Positions 54,335-64,000 of a stretch of 64,000 nucleotides of DNA are shown here, piece after piece. The stretch is from Ophiobolus disseminans. Lineage: Eukaryota; Ascomycota; Dothideomycetes; Pleosporales; Phaeosphaeriaceae. A model generated the notes under the pieces. The model did no database searches and had not been told where the DNA came from. It saw only the letters and a program-made list of their open reading frames with translations. Numbering within the stretch: position 1 is the first letter of the stretch; each line of letters starts with the position of its first letter. The stretch is taken from the NCBI GenBank assembly GCA_010093685.1, contig MU006240.1, forward strand, positions 702,244 to 766,243, in the 5' to 3' direction. A program made the position numbers and the translations under genes.

Positions 54335-54537
54335 TCACCACCAGCGCATATCTCTCTTCTCCATCCCATCCACCATCCTCGCAAGTCTTCCATCTATCAT
54401 CTCCAACATCTCTCCCATCCGATCTAAGCGCCGGATAATGTGCTGCGTGTGTTGTTGCATCTCGACGCGCTGCGCTTGCGTGGCGAAAGCGGCGGCGCTG
54501 GGGCCGTAGCCGGTGCGTATGGCTTGGAGGTAGAGTG
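54335..54537 (-). CDS. Probable last exon of an unassigned gene (helical, Met/Arg/Glu-rich)
   Basis: On the minus strand a strong acceptor (branch CCTAAC about 14 bases before CTCCCCAG) leads into 66 codons that look coding. They read ALYLQAIRTGYGPSAAAF, then a helix of heptad-like character (RLDRMGEMLEMIDGRLARMV) ending RWW before UGA at 54337-54335. The upstream exon could not be fixed. Candidate coding pieces lie between 54640 and 55062. No family recognised. It could be a small DASH- or SNARE-like coiled-coil protein, but that is a guess. Confidence 0.35.
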
Positions 54538-55308
54538 CTGGGGAGAGGGATGTTAGGATGGGGGTTGGGAAGGAGGTGGAAGGCTTGGGGATATGATGGG
54601 AGGCGGGGATGGGAGGGACGAGACGGACTGTTGAACAACAGCTGCGACATCATGCGTTATTTCTTATCGAAATCGAACTTATTTGGTGTTGCGTTGCGTG
54701 ATGTTTGCTGGTGTATAACCGCGCATATTCGCGTTCTGGAAAGGTTTTCATACTCGCGAGTCTCTCGCAGTACCGTGGTTGCAAAAGCCTACCTTGGGAC
54801 GTACGAGCCAAGAAGACCACCTACCAGATTTGTGCACGAGAATATGTCGGACGCCTGGCGGGAGGGATTTGAAGACTGAGTAAGCTGGTATTGGGTTTGG
54901 TATGAGGGTTGGGGTACTCCTCGTTACGATGTACTTGTGTTGTGTTGGTGTTGATAGTGCTCTGAGGTTATCTAGGTGGGGGTTTGATTTGACAGTATTA
55001 GGTGGTAGAGATTCGATGTGAAGGAGTATTGTTAGGCTGAATGAACGAGCTGGAGGAGACAAGGGAAGATATGTTACACTACATCAGGGGATGGATGCTG
55101 AGACCATTGGATGTAGGTTAGTGCGCTCCTAGAGTTCAATGTGCAATGACACACTTCGTACACTACTTTTGATGGATGATATAAGTATATAAAGATATTC
55201 ACACTACCCAAACTAGGTCAGTATATACAAAGAAACGTACCCCTCACTCCTTCTCCATCCCCCCTTCCATGTATCTCCCACTCCCTCAAACCCCCTTCCG
55301 TCACCCCC
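54538..55308. other. Region holding unresolved upstream exons
   Basis: No complete gene could be built here. On the minus strand, 54748-55062 contains SLPPGVRHILVHKSGRWSSW, which may be an exon of the gene ending at 54335. The right part carries the 3' end of the xylanase gene. Confidence 0.3.
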
Positions 55309-56658
55309 CTACACCAACGCAGCACAAACCCCATTATACGCCGCCTTCGCCTTGAAACTTCCATCAAATAACAACGGCGTCGAGCTCGCCCTCCAACTAT
55401 CCGGATCCGCCACGCCCCACACCGTAACACCCACACACTTCTTCTCATCCACACACGCATTCACAGCCGCCACATAATCACTCGTCGCCGCGCCTTTAAT
55501 ATCCAGCTCCGTGATCGCACACTCGGGCGCACTGGCACAGATCAACTTAGTCGCGGCAGCGAAGTCCGCGATGGGCCAGTTATTCGCCAGATGCGCTTGG
55601 CTGCCCACGCCGTCGATGGGGACGCCGGCGGCAACCCATTCCTTGACTTTGGCGGCGAAGGCTTTGGTCTTGGTGTACCCGGCCGAATCGAGGTTATAAT
55701 CGTTGATGTAGAGTTTTGCGGCTGGGTCTGCGGCGCGGGCGGTGTTGAATGCGAGGGCGACGAAGTCTTCGCCGAGCACGTTGTAGAAGACGGAGGAGCG
55801 GAAGGAGCCGTTTTCTTCGAACATTTCGTTGATCTGTGATGGCGGGGTTAGCATCGCAGACGCAGAAGGAGGGTTGGGATTGGGGAAAAGTTGACTTACC
55901 ACGTCCCATGCATAGACTTTTCCGGCATATCGCTTCATGAGCGTATTAATATGGCTGACCATAACGTTCTGAAGCGTTGCTTTATCCGTGATACTCGAGA
56001 CCCATGTCGGGAGCTGCGAGTGCCAGACCGTGGTATGTCCACGGATTAATTTCTTATTTGTAGTCGCCCAGTCGACTAGATAATCCGCCGTCTCCAAGGT
56101 ATACTTCCCCTGCACGTTCTCGGTGGCGTCCCACTTCATGCTGTTCTCGGGCGTCACTTGGCCGAAGTTGTCGATGATGATTTGCGCATTGGAGTTCGCG
56201 GTCAGACGGTTCCGGTCCGTGGCCACGCCGAAGTATTTCTTGCCGAGCGCTTTGAAGCGCGCGTCGAGGGAGCAGGATGCGCCGTCTGCGCCGGAACCGG
56301 AGCTTGGTACTGGTGCGGGAGCAGAGGATGGGGCGACGACGATGGCGCTGGGCGTCGAGCTCACGCGTACCGGGGTTGCGACAGTAGCGAGGGTCGACGG
56401 AGCAGGAACCGGAGTGGGTTTGGCTGAAGAAACAGCCTTGGACGAAGCAGCTGGGGCGGGAGTATTATTTCCAGTCCCAGGCACACACTGGCTGTAGTAG
56501 TCGTTGTACTTGGTACAAGACGAGCCAGCGACACACGCCGTCTCGCCCGAGTAAGTCTTACCACCACATTGTCCGTACTGCGGGACAGCTGCGAGGACAG
56601 CAGTGGTGGAAGAGAGGAAGGTTACCGCAAGGTAGATGGATGTGCCACGGACGTGCAT
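55309..56658 (-). CDS. Endo-1,4-beta-xylanase, GH10 with N-terminal CBM1
   Basis: Two exons on the minus strand: 56658-55900 and 55833-55309, with an intron of 66 bases. The product has 427 residues. Order: signal peptide (to about residue 23), then a CBM1 with its four Cys (YGQCGGKTYSGETACVAG, then SSCTKYNDYYSQC). A Pro/Ser/Thr/Ala linker covers about 62-122, and the GH10 barrel from about 125 to the end. The acid/base Glu lies at the exon junction (AWDV-INEMF), and the nucleophile Glu is in ITELDIKG. KWDATENVQGKY and HTTVWHSQLP are family blocks. Secreted, it cuts xylan in plant cell walls. CBM1 binds cellulose and tethers the enzyme. The upstream DNA has a TATA-like box and a GGCTAA motif. 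Confidence 0.95.
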   Translation of the reverse strand: MHVRGTSIYLAVTFLSSTTAVLAAVPQYGQCGGKTYSGETACVAGSSCTKYNDYYSQCVPGTGNNTPAPAASSKAVSSAKPTPVPAPSTLATVATPVRVSSTPSAIVVAPSSAPAPVPSSGSGADGASCSLDARFKALGKKYFGVATDRNRLTANSNAQIIIDNFGQVTPENSMKWDATENVQGKYTLETADYLVDWATTNKKLIRGHTTVWHSQLPTWVSSITDKATLQNVMVSHINTLMKRYAGKVYAWDVVSQLFPNPNPPSASAMLTPPSQINEMFEENGSFRSSVFYNVLGEDFVALAFNTARAADPAAKLYINDYNLDSAGYTKTKAFAAKVKEWVAAGVPIDGVGSQAHLANNWPIADFAAATKLICASAPECAITELDIKGAATSDYVAAVNACVDEKKCVGVTVWGVADPDSWRASSTPLLFDGSFKAKAAYNGVCAALV

Positions 56659-56718
56659 GTTGAACTCTATCGTCTTTGAAAGGAATGTGTAATTGGAGAT
56701 ACTGGGGAAGCAAGCTTC

Positions 56719-56726
56719 TATATAAA
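56719..56726 (-). promoter_or_regulatory. TATA-like box of the xylanase gene
   Basis: On the minus strand the sequence reads TTTATATA about 61-68 bases before the xylanase ATG. The short spacing is normal for a highly expressed secreted-enzyme gene. Confidence 0.4.
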
Positions 56727-56821
56727 GAACGTTTATAAATGAATGTAAGGAAGCACGCTTCCAGAACGAATGTATAGACGGATAAAAAGAACGTGGCGAC
56801 GGATCGAAAAGACTGGATGCA

Positions 56822-56827
56822 AGGCTA
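56822..56827 (+). promoter_or_regulatory. Putative XlnR/Xyr1-type site (GGCTAA)
   Basis: GGCTAA, about 165 bases upstream of the xylanase ATG. It matches the core known for the fungal xylanase activator XlnR. One six-base match is weak evidence on its own; the location before a xylanase gene raises it. Confidence 0.3.
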
Positions 56828-57436
56828 ATTAACGAAGAGGAGGGGGTGTGGTTAATATACCAAGCCATACCTCCGAGGCTGCTTGAGATCGTTTGTGGGT
56901 CATCGTCCTGATGCTTTGTTTCATGAAACCATGAAACGCCATCCTGCAAATCATTGCGGACACAAAATTATCCGCAATGCAGGACCAACAAGAGATGAAC
57001 AAAACATTGCATGAGGGAGGAATTTAACACGCTGGATTGCTGAAACAGGAGACATTGTTTGGGAGGAGCTCATGCTAAGACGCGACATTGATATTATCTG
57101 GCATAAGCGATGGAGTGGTGATGACCGTTTGAACCGATAGCCAGGTCGAATAATTCCTGCGCGGCCTGTGCGTGGAACGAAACCCAGGTTCTCGCCGCCG
57201 CTACCTGTAACGAGTCAGATAAATGAGCGCACCATGCCTATTCTAGCCAAAACTCCATTGCAAGTGACATGTGTAGCTACCCACCGGTTGCTGTCAATCG
57301 TAGCGACAACTCTTCAACCGGGTTTCCACCATGCGGACCCAACGTCTTCAAGACGGCAAGATGGCTCTCGAATTTATCCGCGACGCTACAGGCAATACCC
57401 CACAAACGTGGAGTGTGGAGGATAGACATGGACATT
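56827..57436. other. Intergenic region upstream of the xylanase gene
   Basis: Probable rest of the xylanase promoter and the 3' end of HIS4. No gene seen. Confidence 0.45.
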
Positions 57437-60123
57437 TCAAGCTACACCCAGCCGTAGGCTAACAGCGCGGCGATGAGCTTCGAGCTCTTCCACTCGCGCA
57501 AGTTCCATAACCGCTGGACCGACGTTTTGGAGTCCTTCATATGTCAGGTGGGAGCTGGTGATGTGCTTGACGTATGAAGCCAGGTTGACACCAGAGTATT
57601 GCTTTGCGTATCCGTAGGTGGCTGCGACATTGTTAGCATTACCACATTCACATGTAAAGGTATGGACTTACGAAGTGAGTGGTTGACACCAGCAGAGTAG
57701 TCGCCGACGCTCTCGGGTGTCCATTCTCCGATGAATACACTACCCGCATTCTCGACCATATCGACCAACTTTTCAGCATTCGCAACTTGAAGAATCAAAT
57801 GCTCCGGTGCATACTGGTTGCTCAAGTCCATAGCTTCCTCGATGGTTCCCACAGCGAGCGTGAGGGAGTGTTCAATTGCACCACGGACAATATCCACGCG
57901 AGGAAGTGCATTCGCCTGCTTGTGCAGCTCATCCTCGATTGCAGTCAACTGCGTCTCATCCAGGCCAACCGCAATCAATATGACTTGCGAGTCGACACCA
58001 TGCTCAGCCTGACTGAGAAGATCTGATGCGACAAAAGCTGGGTTGGCAGAGGCATCTGCAATCACCAGCACCTCACTCGGACCGGCGGGCATATCGATAC
58101 TCACACCAGCGTTGGTGTCGTTTGAGACATGCATCTTCGCCGCAGTGACGAACTGGTTGCCTGGTCCAAGGATCTTGTCAACCTTGGAGACGCTCTCGGT
58201 ACCATACGCCATGGCTGCAACGGCTTGCGCACCACCAGCTAGCACGATCATCTCAGCTCCAACTTTGTGGGCAGCGTAGACGACCTCAGGTGTCACTTTG
58301 CCATTGGACCGGGGTGGCGTTGCGAGTACTATCTTTTTGCAGCCGGCGACCATGGCTGGTACACCGAGCATGAGGGCAGTGGACGGCAGCACAGCGGTAC
58401 CGCCAGGCACGTATAGACCAACCCGCTCAATAGGCCGTGCAAATCTCGAACAGACAACTCCAGGCATTGTCTCCACTATCAGTGGCTTGTCTTCCTTTTG
58501 CGCGGCGTGGAACTTGCGAATGTTTTCAAACGAGATATCAATCGCCTTTGCTGTTTCTGGAGCCAGCTGCATGAGCTCAGGTGGGAACGGAGCTCGAAGG
58601 ACTGGCGATGTTAATGACGTCGCCTTTTCAAACTTGTGCGTGTACTCTAGGAGGGCGGCATCGCCGCGTGTTCTGACTGCTTCGATGATTGGCTTGCAGA
58701 TGCCAATGATCTGCTCAGTCGACTTTTGTGATGGTCGCTGTAGTGCAGCCGCGATGGTTTCTGGTTTCTCGTGCGCGGTAATATAGCGTCTCATGGCTAT
58801 GCGGCCATCCTTTGTACCAGCTGGATCATCCTTGCTCTTTGGTATCGAGGCAGCTTCTTTCAAGGTCTCTTTTGAAACGCCGTTGGTGGAGCCGTTTGTT
58901 GTGTTGGTAGCTGCAGCTGCCTGTGCAGCAAAAGCAGGTTTGGCGTCGCCCCTTCTTCGCTTGACCTTGATGCTCTTCGCGTCGAGATTTCGCTCAACGT
59001 CTTCAAGTGAAACTCCTGCAGCTACACACTTTGTCAATGCAAAGTAGAACAAATCTGCGGCCTCGAATGCGATGTGTTCCTTGGTATTGGCATCGCAAAG
59101 TTCGGTGGCCTCCTCGAGTATCTTTGCGCGTAGAAGTTGCTCATCGTTGAAGAGCCGCGAAGTGTATGAGCCCTGGGGTGCTAATTCCTTTCGGCTTTGT
59201 AGAGTCTTTTGTAGTTTTGACAGACCACGGTACTGTCCAAAACATGTTGGAGTAGCAAGATGGCAAAATCCTCTCCCCTTTTGTCGCACAACGAACTGCA
59301 GACAATCGTTGTCGCAGTCCAGTGATATTGAGACCAGCTCTTGTATGTCACCGCTGCTCTCGCCCTTGTACCATAATCCCCGCTTCCTGCTCTGGTAGAC
59401 GCCTCTTCCGGTCCTCAAGCTCTCTGCCACGCTCTCCTCGCTGCTGTACACCAGTCCCAGTGCCACGCCCCGCTCGTCTGTTACAAGTGTCGCGAAGAGC
59501 CCATCGGGTCGGTCGCTAGTCGCATTCGCCATAGTCAGCTTTGCGACGCTGATTAAGCCCGGCTCCTTTTGCGCATCAACAGTCAGTCCCTCAGCAGGGA
59601 TGAGTGGGACCGCCGCCAGCTTGGCCACGCTCAGCACATGCTCCAGCTTTGGCTCCGCAAACGATACAAAGACATCCGGGCGGTCTGTTCCATACTCTTT
59701 CAGCCATGCCTCTAAAAAGTCAAGATCCTGATCTTTAATTTGGTGCGCGTAGATGTCGACGGGCGTACCCGCAATGGCATCGATAATCTCCTCCTTTGTG
59801 TTTCCTGGCAAGCATAGCACTAGCCTGTCTTGTTCAATGTCCAGTGCTTTGAGCGTATCGAGTTGTTGGCGCGTAACGAAGACCTTGGCGGCGCCGGCGT
59901 CGAGGAGCGAGAGGATGTCGACCGTCGATGTGAGGGTGGCGACGCCGAGGTAGTTGGAGTAGCGGCCCACCGACTGCTGGAGGTGGGTAAGGGCTGCATC
60001 GACCGTGTCCTCGGTGACTGATACGAAGACATTGCCGACGAATGACAATGCTTGCGAGTTGAGGCCCTGTGTAGCATTCGAGTAGCTGTTTAGGTCAATC
60101 GCGGCAAGCAATGTTGGCGCCAT
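57437..60123 (-). CDS. HIS4: Trifunctional histidine biosynthesis protein His4 (PRA-CH / PRA-PP / histidinol dehydrogenase)
   Basis: Two exons on the minus strand: 60123-57672 and 57621-57437, with an intron of 50 bases. The product has 878 residues. It starts MAPTLLAAIDLNSYSNATQ. An upstream in-frame Met exists, but those residues do not look coding. The middle holds the HisI cyclohydrolase block (CDNDCLQFVVRQKGRGFCH) and the HisE pyrophosphohydrolase block (LLRAKILEEATELCDANTKE). The C-terminal half is histidinol dehydrogenase (RPIERVGLYVPGGTAVLPST, LGPGNQFVTAAK). The small last exon restores the conserved end, joining GVNHSL to PTYGYAKQYSGVNLASYV. The enzyme does steps 2, 3, 9 and 10 of histidine synthesis. 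It is divergently placed to the epoxide hydrolase gene. Confidence 0.96.
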
Positions 60124-60220
60124 GACTGCGAAGTGGTGTGTATGTTGGGTCGCACAGAGGGATGATTGAAAGAAGGAAGAAAGAATGCGTGCGAAATCGG
60201 GACCGAATGCATCATTGATG

Positions 60221-60227
60221 TGAGTCG
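60221..60227 (-). promoter_or_regulatory. Possible CpcA/Gcn4 site before HIS4
   Basis: TGAGTCG on the plus strand, about 100 bases upstream of the HIS4 ATG. It is one base away from the TGASTCA consensus of the cross-pathway control activator that induces amino-acid genes. Confidence 0.3.
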
Positions 60228-60533
60228 TCGCAAAAAATGTCTGGACTAGCACCTGTCAAATCGCGGGGCCACAACCCCCACCATCGGTCAATGACGCCAC
60301 AACCCTGCAAACGTCTGCATCAAACTTCCCCTCAATCTCTCATGATGATAAGTCTCCTAGAAGATGACTTTTGAGTCTGAACTGCAAGACTATGTTACAC
60401 TCTGCTTGACGCGATACACCACATTTCGTTAGTTGAACTGACCTCCCGAGGTCGTCCCCTCCGGTACCTCTTGTTAAACCCCGAGTGATCGTCTTCGCGC
60501 CGGGCTGCAAGATAGTTATGATTGGGGGTCGGC

Positions 60534-60541
60534 TATATATA
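60534..60541 (+). promoter_or_regulatory. TATA box of the epoxide hydrolase gene
   Basis: TATATATA within GGCTATATATAGAGG, about 90 bases before the ATG at 60630, a usual position in fungi. Confidence 0.5.
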
Positions 60542-60629
60542 GAGGCCTAGAAACATCTTTTCTCTAATCCAAATCTACTCATTTCCCTCTCTTCTCAGTG
60601 CTCCACACCACACCCACACCTCGTCCGCC

Positions 60630-61961
60630 ATGTCGTACTCACCACCCAGCTCCGCCAAACGGTACATCCTCAACATCTCCGACGAAGACCTCTCAGACTG
60701 GCGCCAGCTGCTCCAACTGTCCAAACTCGGGCCCACTACATACGAGAACCAACAGACCGAGCAGAATTTCGGCATCACTCAAAAATGGCTGTCCGACGCC
60801 AAAGACTACTGGCTCAACAAATACGACTGGCGCGCCCAGGAGGAATACATCAACTCGTTCGACAACTTCAAGATGCAGATCGAAGACGTGGACCTGCACT
60901 TCATCGCCCTCTTCTCCAAGAAGAAAGACGCTATTCCCATCATCTTCATGCACGGCTGGCCAGGCAGTTTCATCGAGTTTCTGCCGATGCTCGAGGCCAT
61001 TGAGCAGCAATACGAAAAGAAAGAGCTGCCGTACCATATCATCGTGCCTTCGCTACCGGGGTACACCTTGAGTGCTAACACACCCGTGGACAAGAACTGG
61101 ACCCTGGAAGACAGCGCGCGCACCATGCACAAGCTCATGACCAATCTTGGGTTTGAGAAGTATTTGGCCCAGGGAGGAGATGTGGGAAGTTTCGTGGCGC
61201 GACTGTTGGCGTGGGACCAGGACGCTTGTATTGGGATTCACCGTAAGTGTGACTGCCTGAGGTTACGCGCAAGAAGCTGACGGCGGGACAGTGAATATGA
61301 TGCCCACTGCCGACAAACCGGACGAAAACACCCTCTCAGACCTCGAGAAGAAAGCAGTGGACCGAGCCGCCAAATGGAACCAATCCGGCACCGCCTACGC
61401 ACAGGAACATGCCACGCGACCGAGTACCATCGGCCACGTTCTGTCGTCGAGCCCACTTGCGCTATTGGCATGGTAAGTGTTGGAAAGTCTGTGTGGTACG
61501 CGGTATTAACGGAGGTAGGATTGGCGAAAAGTTCCTCGACTGGACAGACGACGACCCGTCTCTCGACACCATCCTCACCAACATCTCTCTGTATTGGTTC
61601 ACGTCTGGCTTCCCAAGGAGTATCTATCCATACCGTCAGTTGTTCGGTATCCCGCCCTTCTCACATCTCATACTATCCCATTCAGTCTCTCCTCTAAATC
61701 CATCTCTGCCTTGCCCCAGTAGGTTTGCTGACCCCCAGTGCAGGTACAAACCGCCCCGATTTCGGCAAGAACGACAAACCCTTCGGCTTCTCTTTCTTCC
61801 CGCATGAACTGATGCCGGGCATCAAGAGCGTGCTGGAGAAGCATTGCAATCTGGTGACGTACAGGCAACATGAGCGTGGTGGGCACTTCGCGGCGCTGGA
61901 GAAGCCGAGGGAGCTGTGGGCGGACGTGGAGGAGTTTGCGGGCAAGGTATGGAAGGTATGA
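60630..61961 (+). CDS. Epoxide hydrolase (alpha/beta fold with EHN domain)
   Basis: Four exons: 60630-61242, 61292-61472, 61519-61634 and 61744-61961, with introns of 49, 46 and 109 bases. The product has 375 residues. The N-terminal EHN segment (ISDEDLSDWRQLLQLSKLGP) precedes the hydrolase fold. The oxyanion-hole motif is FMHGWPGSFIEFLPML. The nucleophile Asp is in QGGDVGSFVARLLAW, lid tyrosines lie in LYWFTSGFPRSIYPY, and the catalytic His is in RGGHFAALEKP. The architecture is that of microsomal-type epoxide hydrolases, but no N-terminal membrane anchor is seen, so it is likely soluble. It hydrolyses epoxides to diols in detoxification or metabolite tailoring. Confidence 0.93.
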
Positions 61962-63281
61962 TATCATTACCGAGTGGAAAGGAAGGACGTGGGCAACTAG
62001 GCTGACTGGTCGAAGGGCGCGTCGTCTAAGTTGTAAATGCTAGACATGGAATACTGAGCGTTGGCAAACTTGATTCAGATGACAAATTGAGATGTGAAAG
62101 GAATGTCAAAGTTGTTCTGTTCTTCAATGTCGTGCCACATGCAATTTTGCACAGATCTAGCATAGATGCAGTGTTCTTAGCACCACTGATTTGAGCCGCC
62201 TAAACAAAGAGGAGGATCCGCGATACGCACCGATTTTAAAGCGGGGCAGTGCTCTCCCAAATGGGCAACCATGCAGAAGTGATTGACAGGAACACGGACG
62301 ATCCCTGGCCTTTCGCCGAAGAGCACAAAAACCTTCCCACGAGAACCGCGGCTTCCACCGACCGCCTCTCCACGTCTTACAGGACCGGCAAAGGCGCTTT
62401 CAGTGCGTGGTGCAGACGCCTTGGCATGCATGTCGTGGGCCAGTCGTTCCTCGAGCAAGGTCAGGCTGGATTTCGTGCATGACCCGCGGCGGTGGACGAC
62501 TCGAGTCGGGCGCATTTAACAACGCATCGGCTGCTTGCCAGCTCAGTGCATTCACAGTGATGGTGATTGTAACCCGAGAAACAGAGGCCCAGGTAGCAGA
62601 CATAGATTCAGAGGCACCGAGTGGCTGATGGTTTGTGTTGGAGGATGCGGGCTGCATGTGAGATGGGATGTCAGGGTCTGGACGGTTTTGATACTGGACA
62701 CTTGCACTAGTCAGCCAGACTTTGCGGTGAGGGTGCATCAAAGGTCGGGTTGTGCTTAAGGTTCTGGGGCGCCCCTTCCTGCCCACCCCGTCGCCGCTGC
62801 TGCATTCATCTCATCCCTCTTGCCTCCCTTCTCCAGCGCTCAGCCGTGCCGCCTCCCTAACACAGACACCCTCAGGAGGCAGCGAGCAATTTCCCACGAG
62901 GACCGGGATTGCCTGCGATCTGCACTACCGCCCGGCATAACTGCAGCTCTCCCGCACACCAGCCCTCTTTTCCGCGACCTACCCCCTCAGACGTCCGGCG
63001 AGCTATTGGTGTGACTGGCGCACTGTCACCTGGAGCACTCGACGCGTCTGACTAGTCAAAGCACGCGGAACAGGCGGCGAACCTGGCAGGCTAAGCAGCG
63101 ATCGCGCCTGAAAGTCAGCAGAAGGAGACTCTATTCCCGCCCATTTGCTCCTGATTGTTCGCATTCAAACTTCCGAGACGCCTGCAGCAGCCCGCGAACA
63201 ACCAAGTGCTCAAACCTCCCTACACTCCACAAACGAGCGCGCACACCTACACGAGCACAGAACCCCCCACACCCTGCAAAG
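61962..63281. other. Gene-free region before the right-edge gene
   Basis: About 1.3 kb with overlapping short frames and no family signal. No repeat or RNA gene recognised. Confidence 0.5.
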
Positions 63282-64000
63282 ATGCACCGCAAAAACCCAA
63301 TTTCAGTCCTCGTCTACAACACGCTCTTCCCACAACCCTCACCCACAGACCCACCCTCCTTCTCGGCCCACCTCTCCAAGAATCTCGTCGGCGAAGTCCG
63401 CATCGAAACCGCAAACTTCTACGGCTCGCTCGACACCATCGAGGCGCGGTACCCAGGCCTCAACTACGCCTTTGCACCGCACCGCAAGCGCCTCGGCCGC
63501 TTCCCCCACCACCGCCGCCTCTTCGACGCATTCGACCGTCTGGGCCTGACGGAAGCCGAGATCCAGGGCTTCTGCAGATGGGAAGGTACGCTCTGGGCGC
63601 GCGAGCGCTACGAGCGGGACGAAGGCGTGCGTGTCGTCGACACGACGGGCGTGGAAATCAGCGCTTGGGTTGATCGACGCCGCTTCCCAGCCTCGTCACG
63701 AATAAAGGTCAAGACAGACATCGAGGTCGAAATCACACCTACACCCCTTTCCGCACCACAGCAAGACGCAGACATCGACACCCAAATGTCCGACCCCGAC
63801 GTCTCAGAAGACGACGACCCAGACGCAGACATCGACGCCTCCGTCGGCTTCTCCCTCAACGCTCGCCTCCTGCACGCCGCGGCCCTCCGCGACCAGGGCG
63901 CAAACGTCCCCATGGACCCCGAGTGGGAACAATACCTCAAGGAGGCGCAGGAGCGCGGAGAACTCAATATCGACGCGACGAGAGAGGCGCTGCGCAGTAT
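63282..64000 (+). CDS. Hypothetical protein, 5' part only (runs off the window)
   Basis: ATG at 63282 opens a frame with no stop to the edge, 239 codons so far. It starts MHRKNPISVLVYNTLFPQP. A Trp/Arg-rich globular part follows (AEIQGFCRWEGTLWARERYE). After about residue 150 an acidic stretch (SDPDVSEDDDPDADIDASVG) precedes a helical region (NARLLHAAALRDQGA ... WEQYLKEAQERGELN). Many fungal genomes carry a similar nuclear-looking protein of unknown role; I cannot name a domain. No intron is seen in this part. Confidence 0.7.
   Translation, partial: MHRKNPISVLVYNTLFPQPSPTDPPSFSAHLSKNLVGEVRIETANFYGSLDTIEARYPGLNYAFAPHRKRLGRFPHHRRLFDAFDRLGLTEAEIQGFCRWEGTLWARERYERDEGVRVVDTTGVEISAWVDRRRFPASSRIKVKTDIEVEITPTPLSAPQQDADIDTQMSDPDVSEDDDPDADIDASVGFSLNARLLHAAALRDQGANVPMDPEWEQYLKEAQERGELNIDATREALRS

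Larger units (their letters stand above)
60124..60629. other. Divergent promoter region, HIS4 and epoxide hydrolase
   Basis: 506 bases between two divergent start codons. It contains the possible CpcA site on the HIS4 side and a TATA box on the hydrolase side. No gene. Confidence 0.6.

Overview
The window is nuclear DNA from a filamentous ascomycete. Genes are compact, with introns of about 46-60 bases, GT..AG ends (two GC..AG) and CTAAC-like branch sites. The families present include a HET-domain protein, a Pth11-like membrane protein, a DUF4360 secreted protein, NoxA NADPH oxidase and a CBM1-GH10 xylanase. The overall character fits a Dothideomycete (Pleosporales-like); that placement is an inference. 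I found no tRNA, rRNA, CRISPR array or intact autonomous transposon.

Layout. 0.8-6 kb: a HET-domain gene, a short truncated-looking ORF, and a DIA2/Pof3-type TPR/F-box/LRR gene closely framed by copies of a ~70-bp inverted-repeat mini-element. 6.8-15.7 kb: housekeeping genes (CDC20, a kelch-BTB protein, DSK2 ubiquilin, a quinone-oxidoreductase-like MDR protein). 16.2-18.5 kb: one 760-codon frame with an aminoglycoside-phosphotransferase-type kinase domain, broken by three in-frame stops. 19-26.3 kb: an unknown Cys/His protein, mitochondrial lysyl-tRNA synthetase, a Pth11-like receptor candidate and a secreted alpha/beta hydrolase. 26.3-33.6 kb: sparse, with noxA (28.6-30.4 kb) between two long gene-free stretches. 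33.6-41.5 kb: a small membrane protein with a premature UAG, a xylitol dehydrogenase, an EFM2/Rrg1-type methyltransferase, VPS28 and NOC2. 44.8-50.5 kb: an AflR-like Zn2Cys6 regulator, a peroxisomal ABCD half-transporter and a DUF4360 protein. 52.6-64 kb: an aldehyde dehydrogenase, an unassigned exon, the xylanase, HIS4, an epoxide hydrolase and the start of a gene that runs off the right edge.

The genes do not form one cluster. They are a mix of core cell functions (cell cycle, ubiquitin, ESCRT-I, ribosome assembly, histidine synthesis, mitochondrial translation) and environment-facing functions (plant cell-wall degradation, pentose use, ROS signalling, secreted proteins). Exon boundaries were worked out by hand from reading frame and family fit.

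The most unusual signals are: (1) four ~70-bp TIR mini-elements in 2.5 kb around the DIA2 gene, with a possible fifth at 22.9 kb; (2) several loci where a UAG or UGA interrupts a frame that stays open and coding-like beyond it; (3) a tandem splice acceptor in the mitochondrial LysRS gene where one choice creates a stop; (4) two GC-AG introns.
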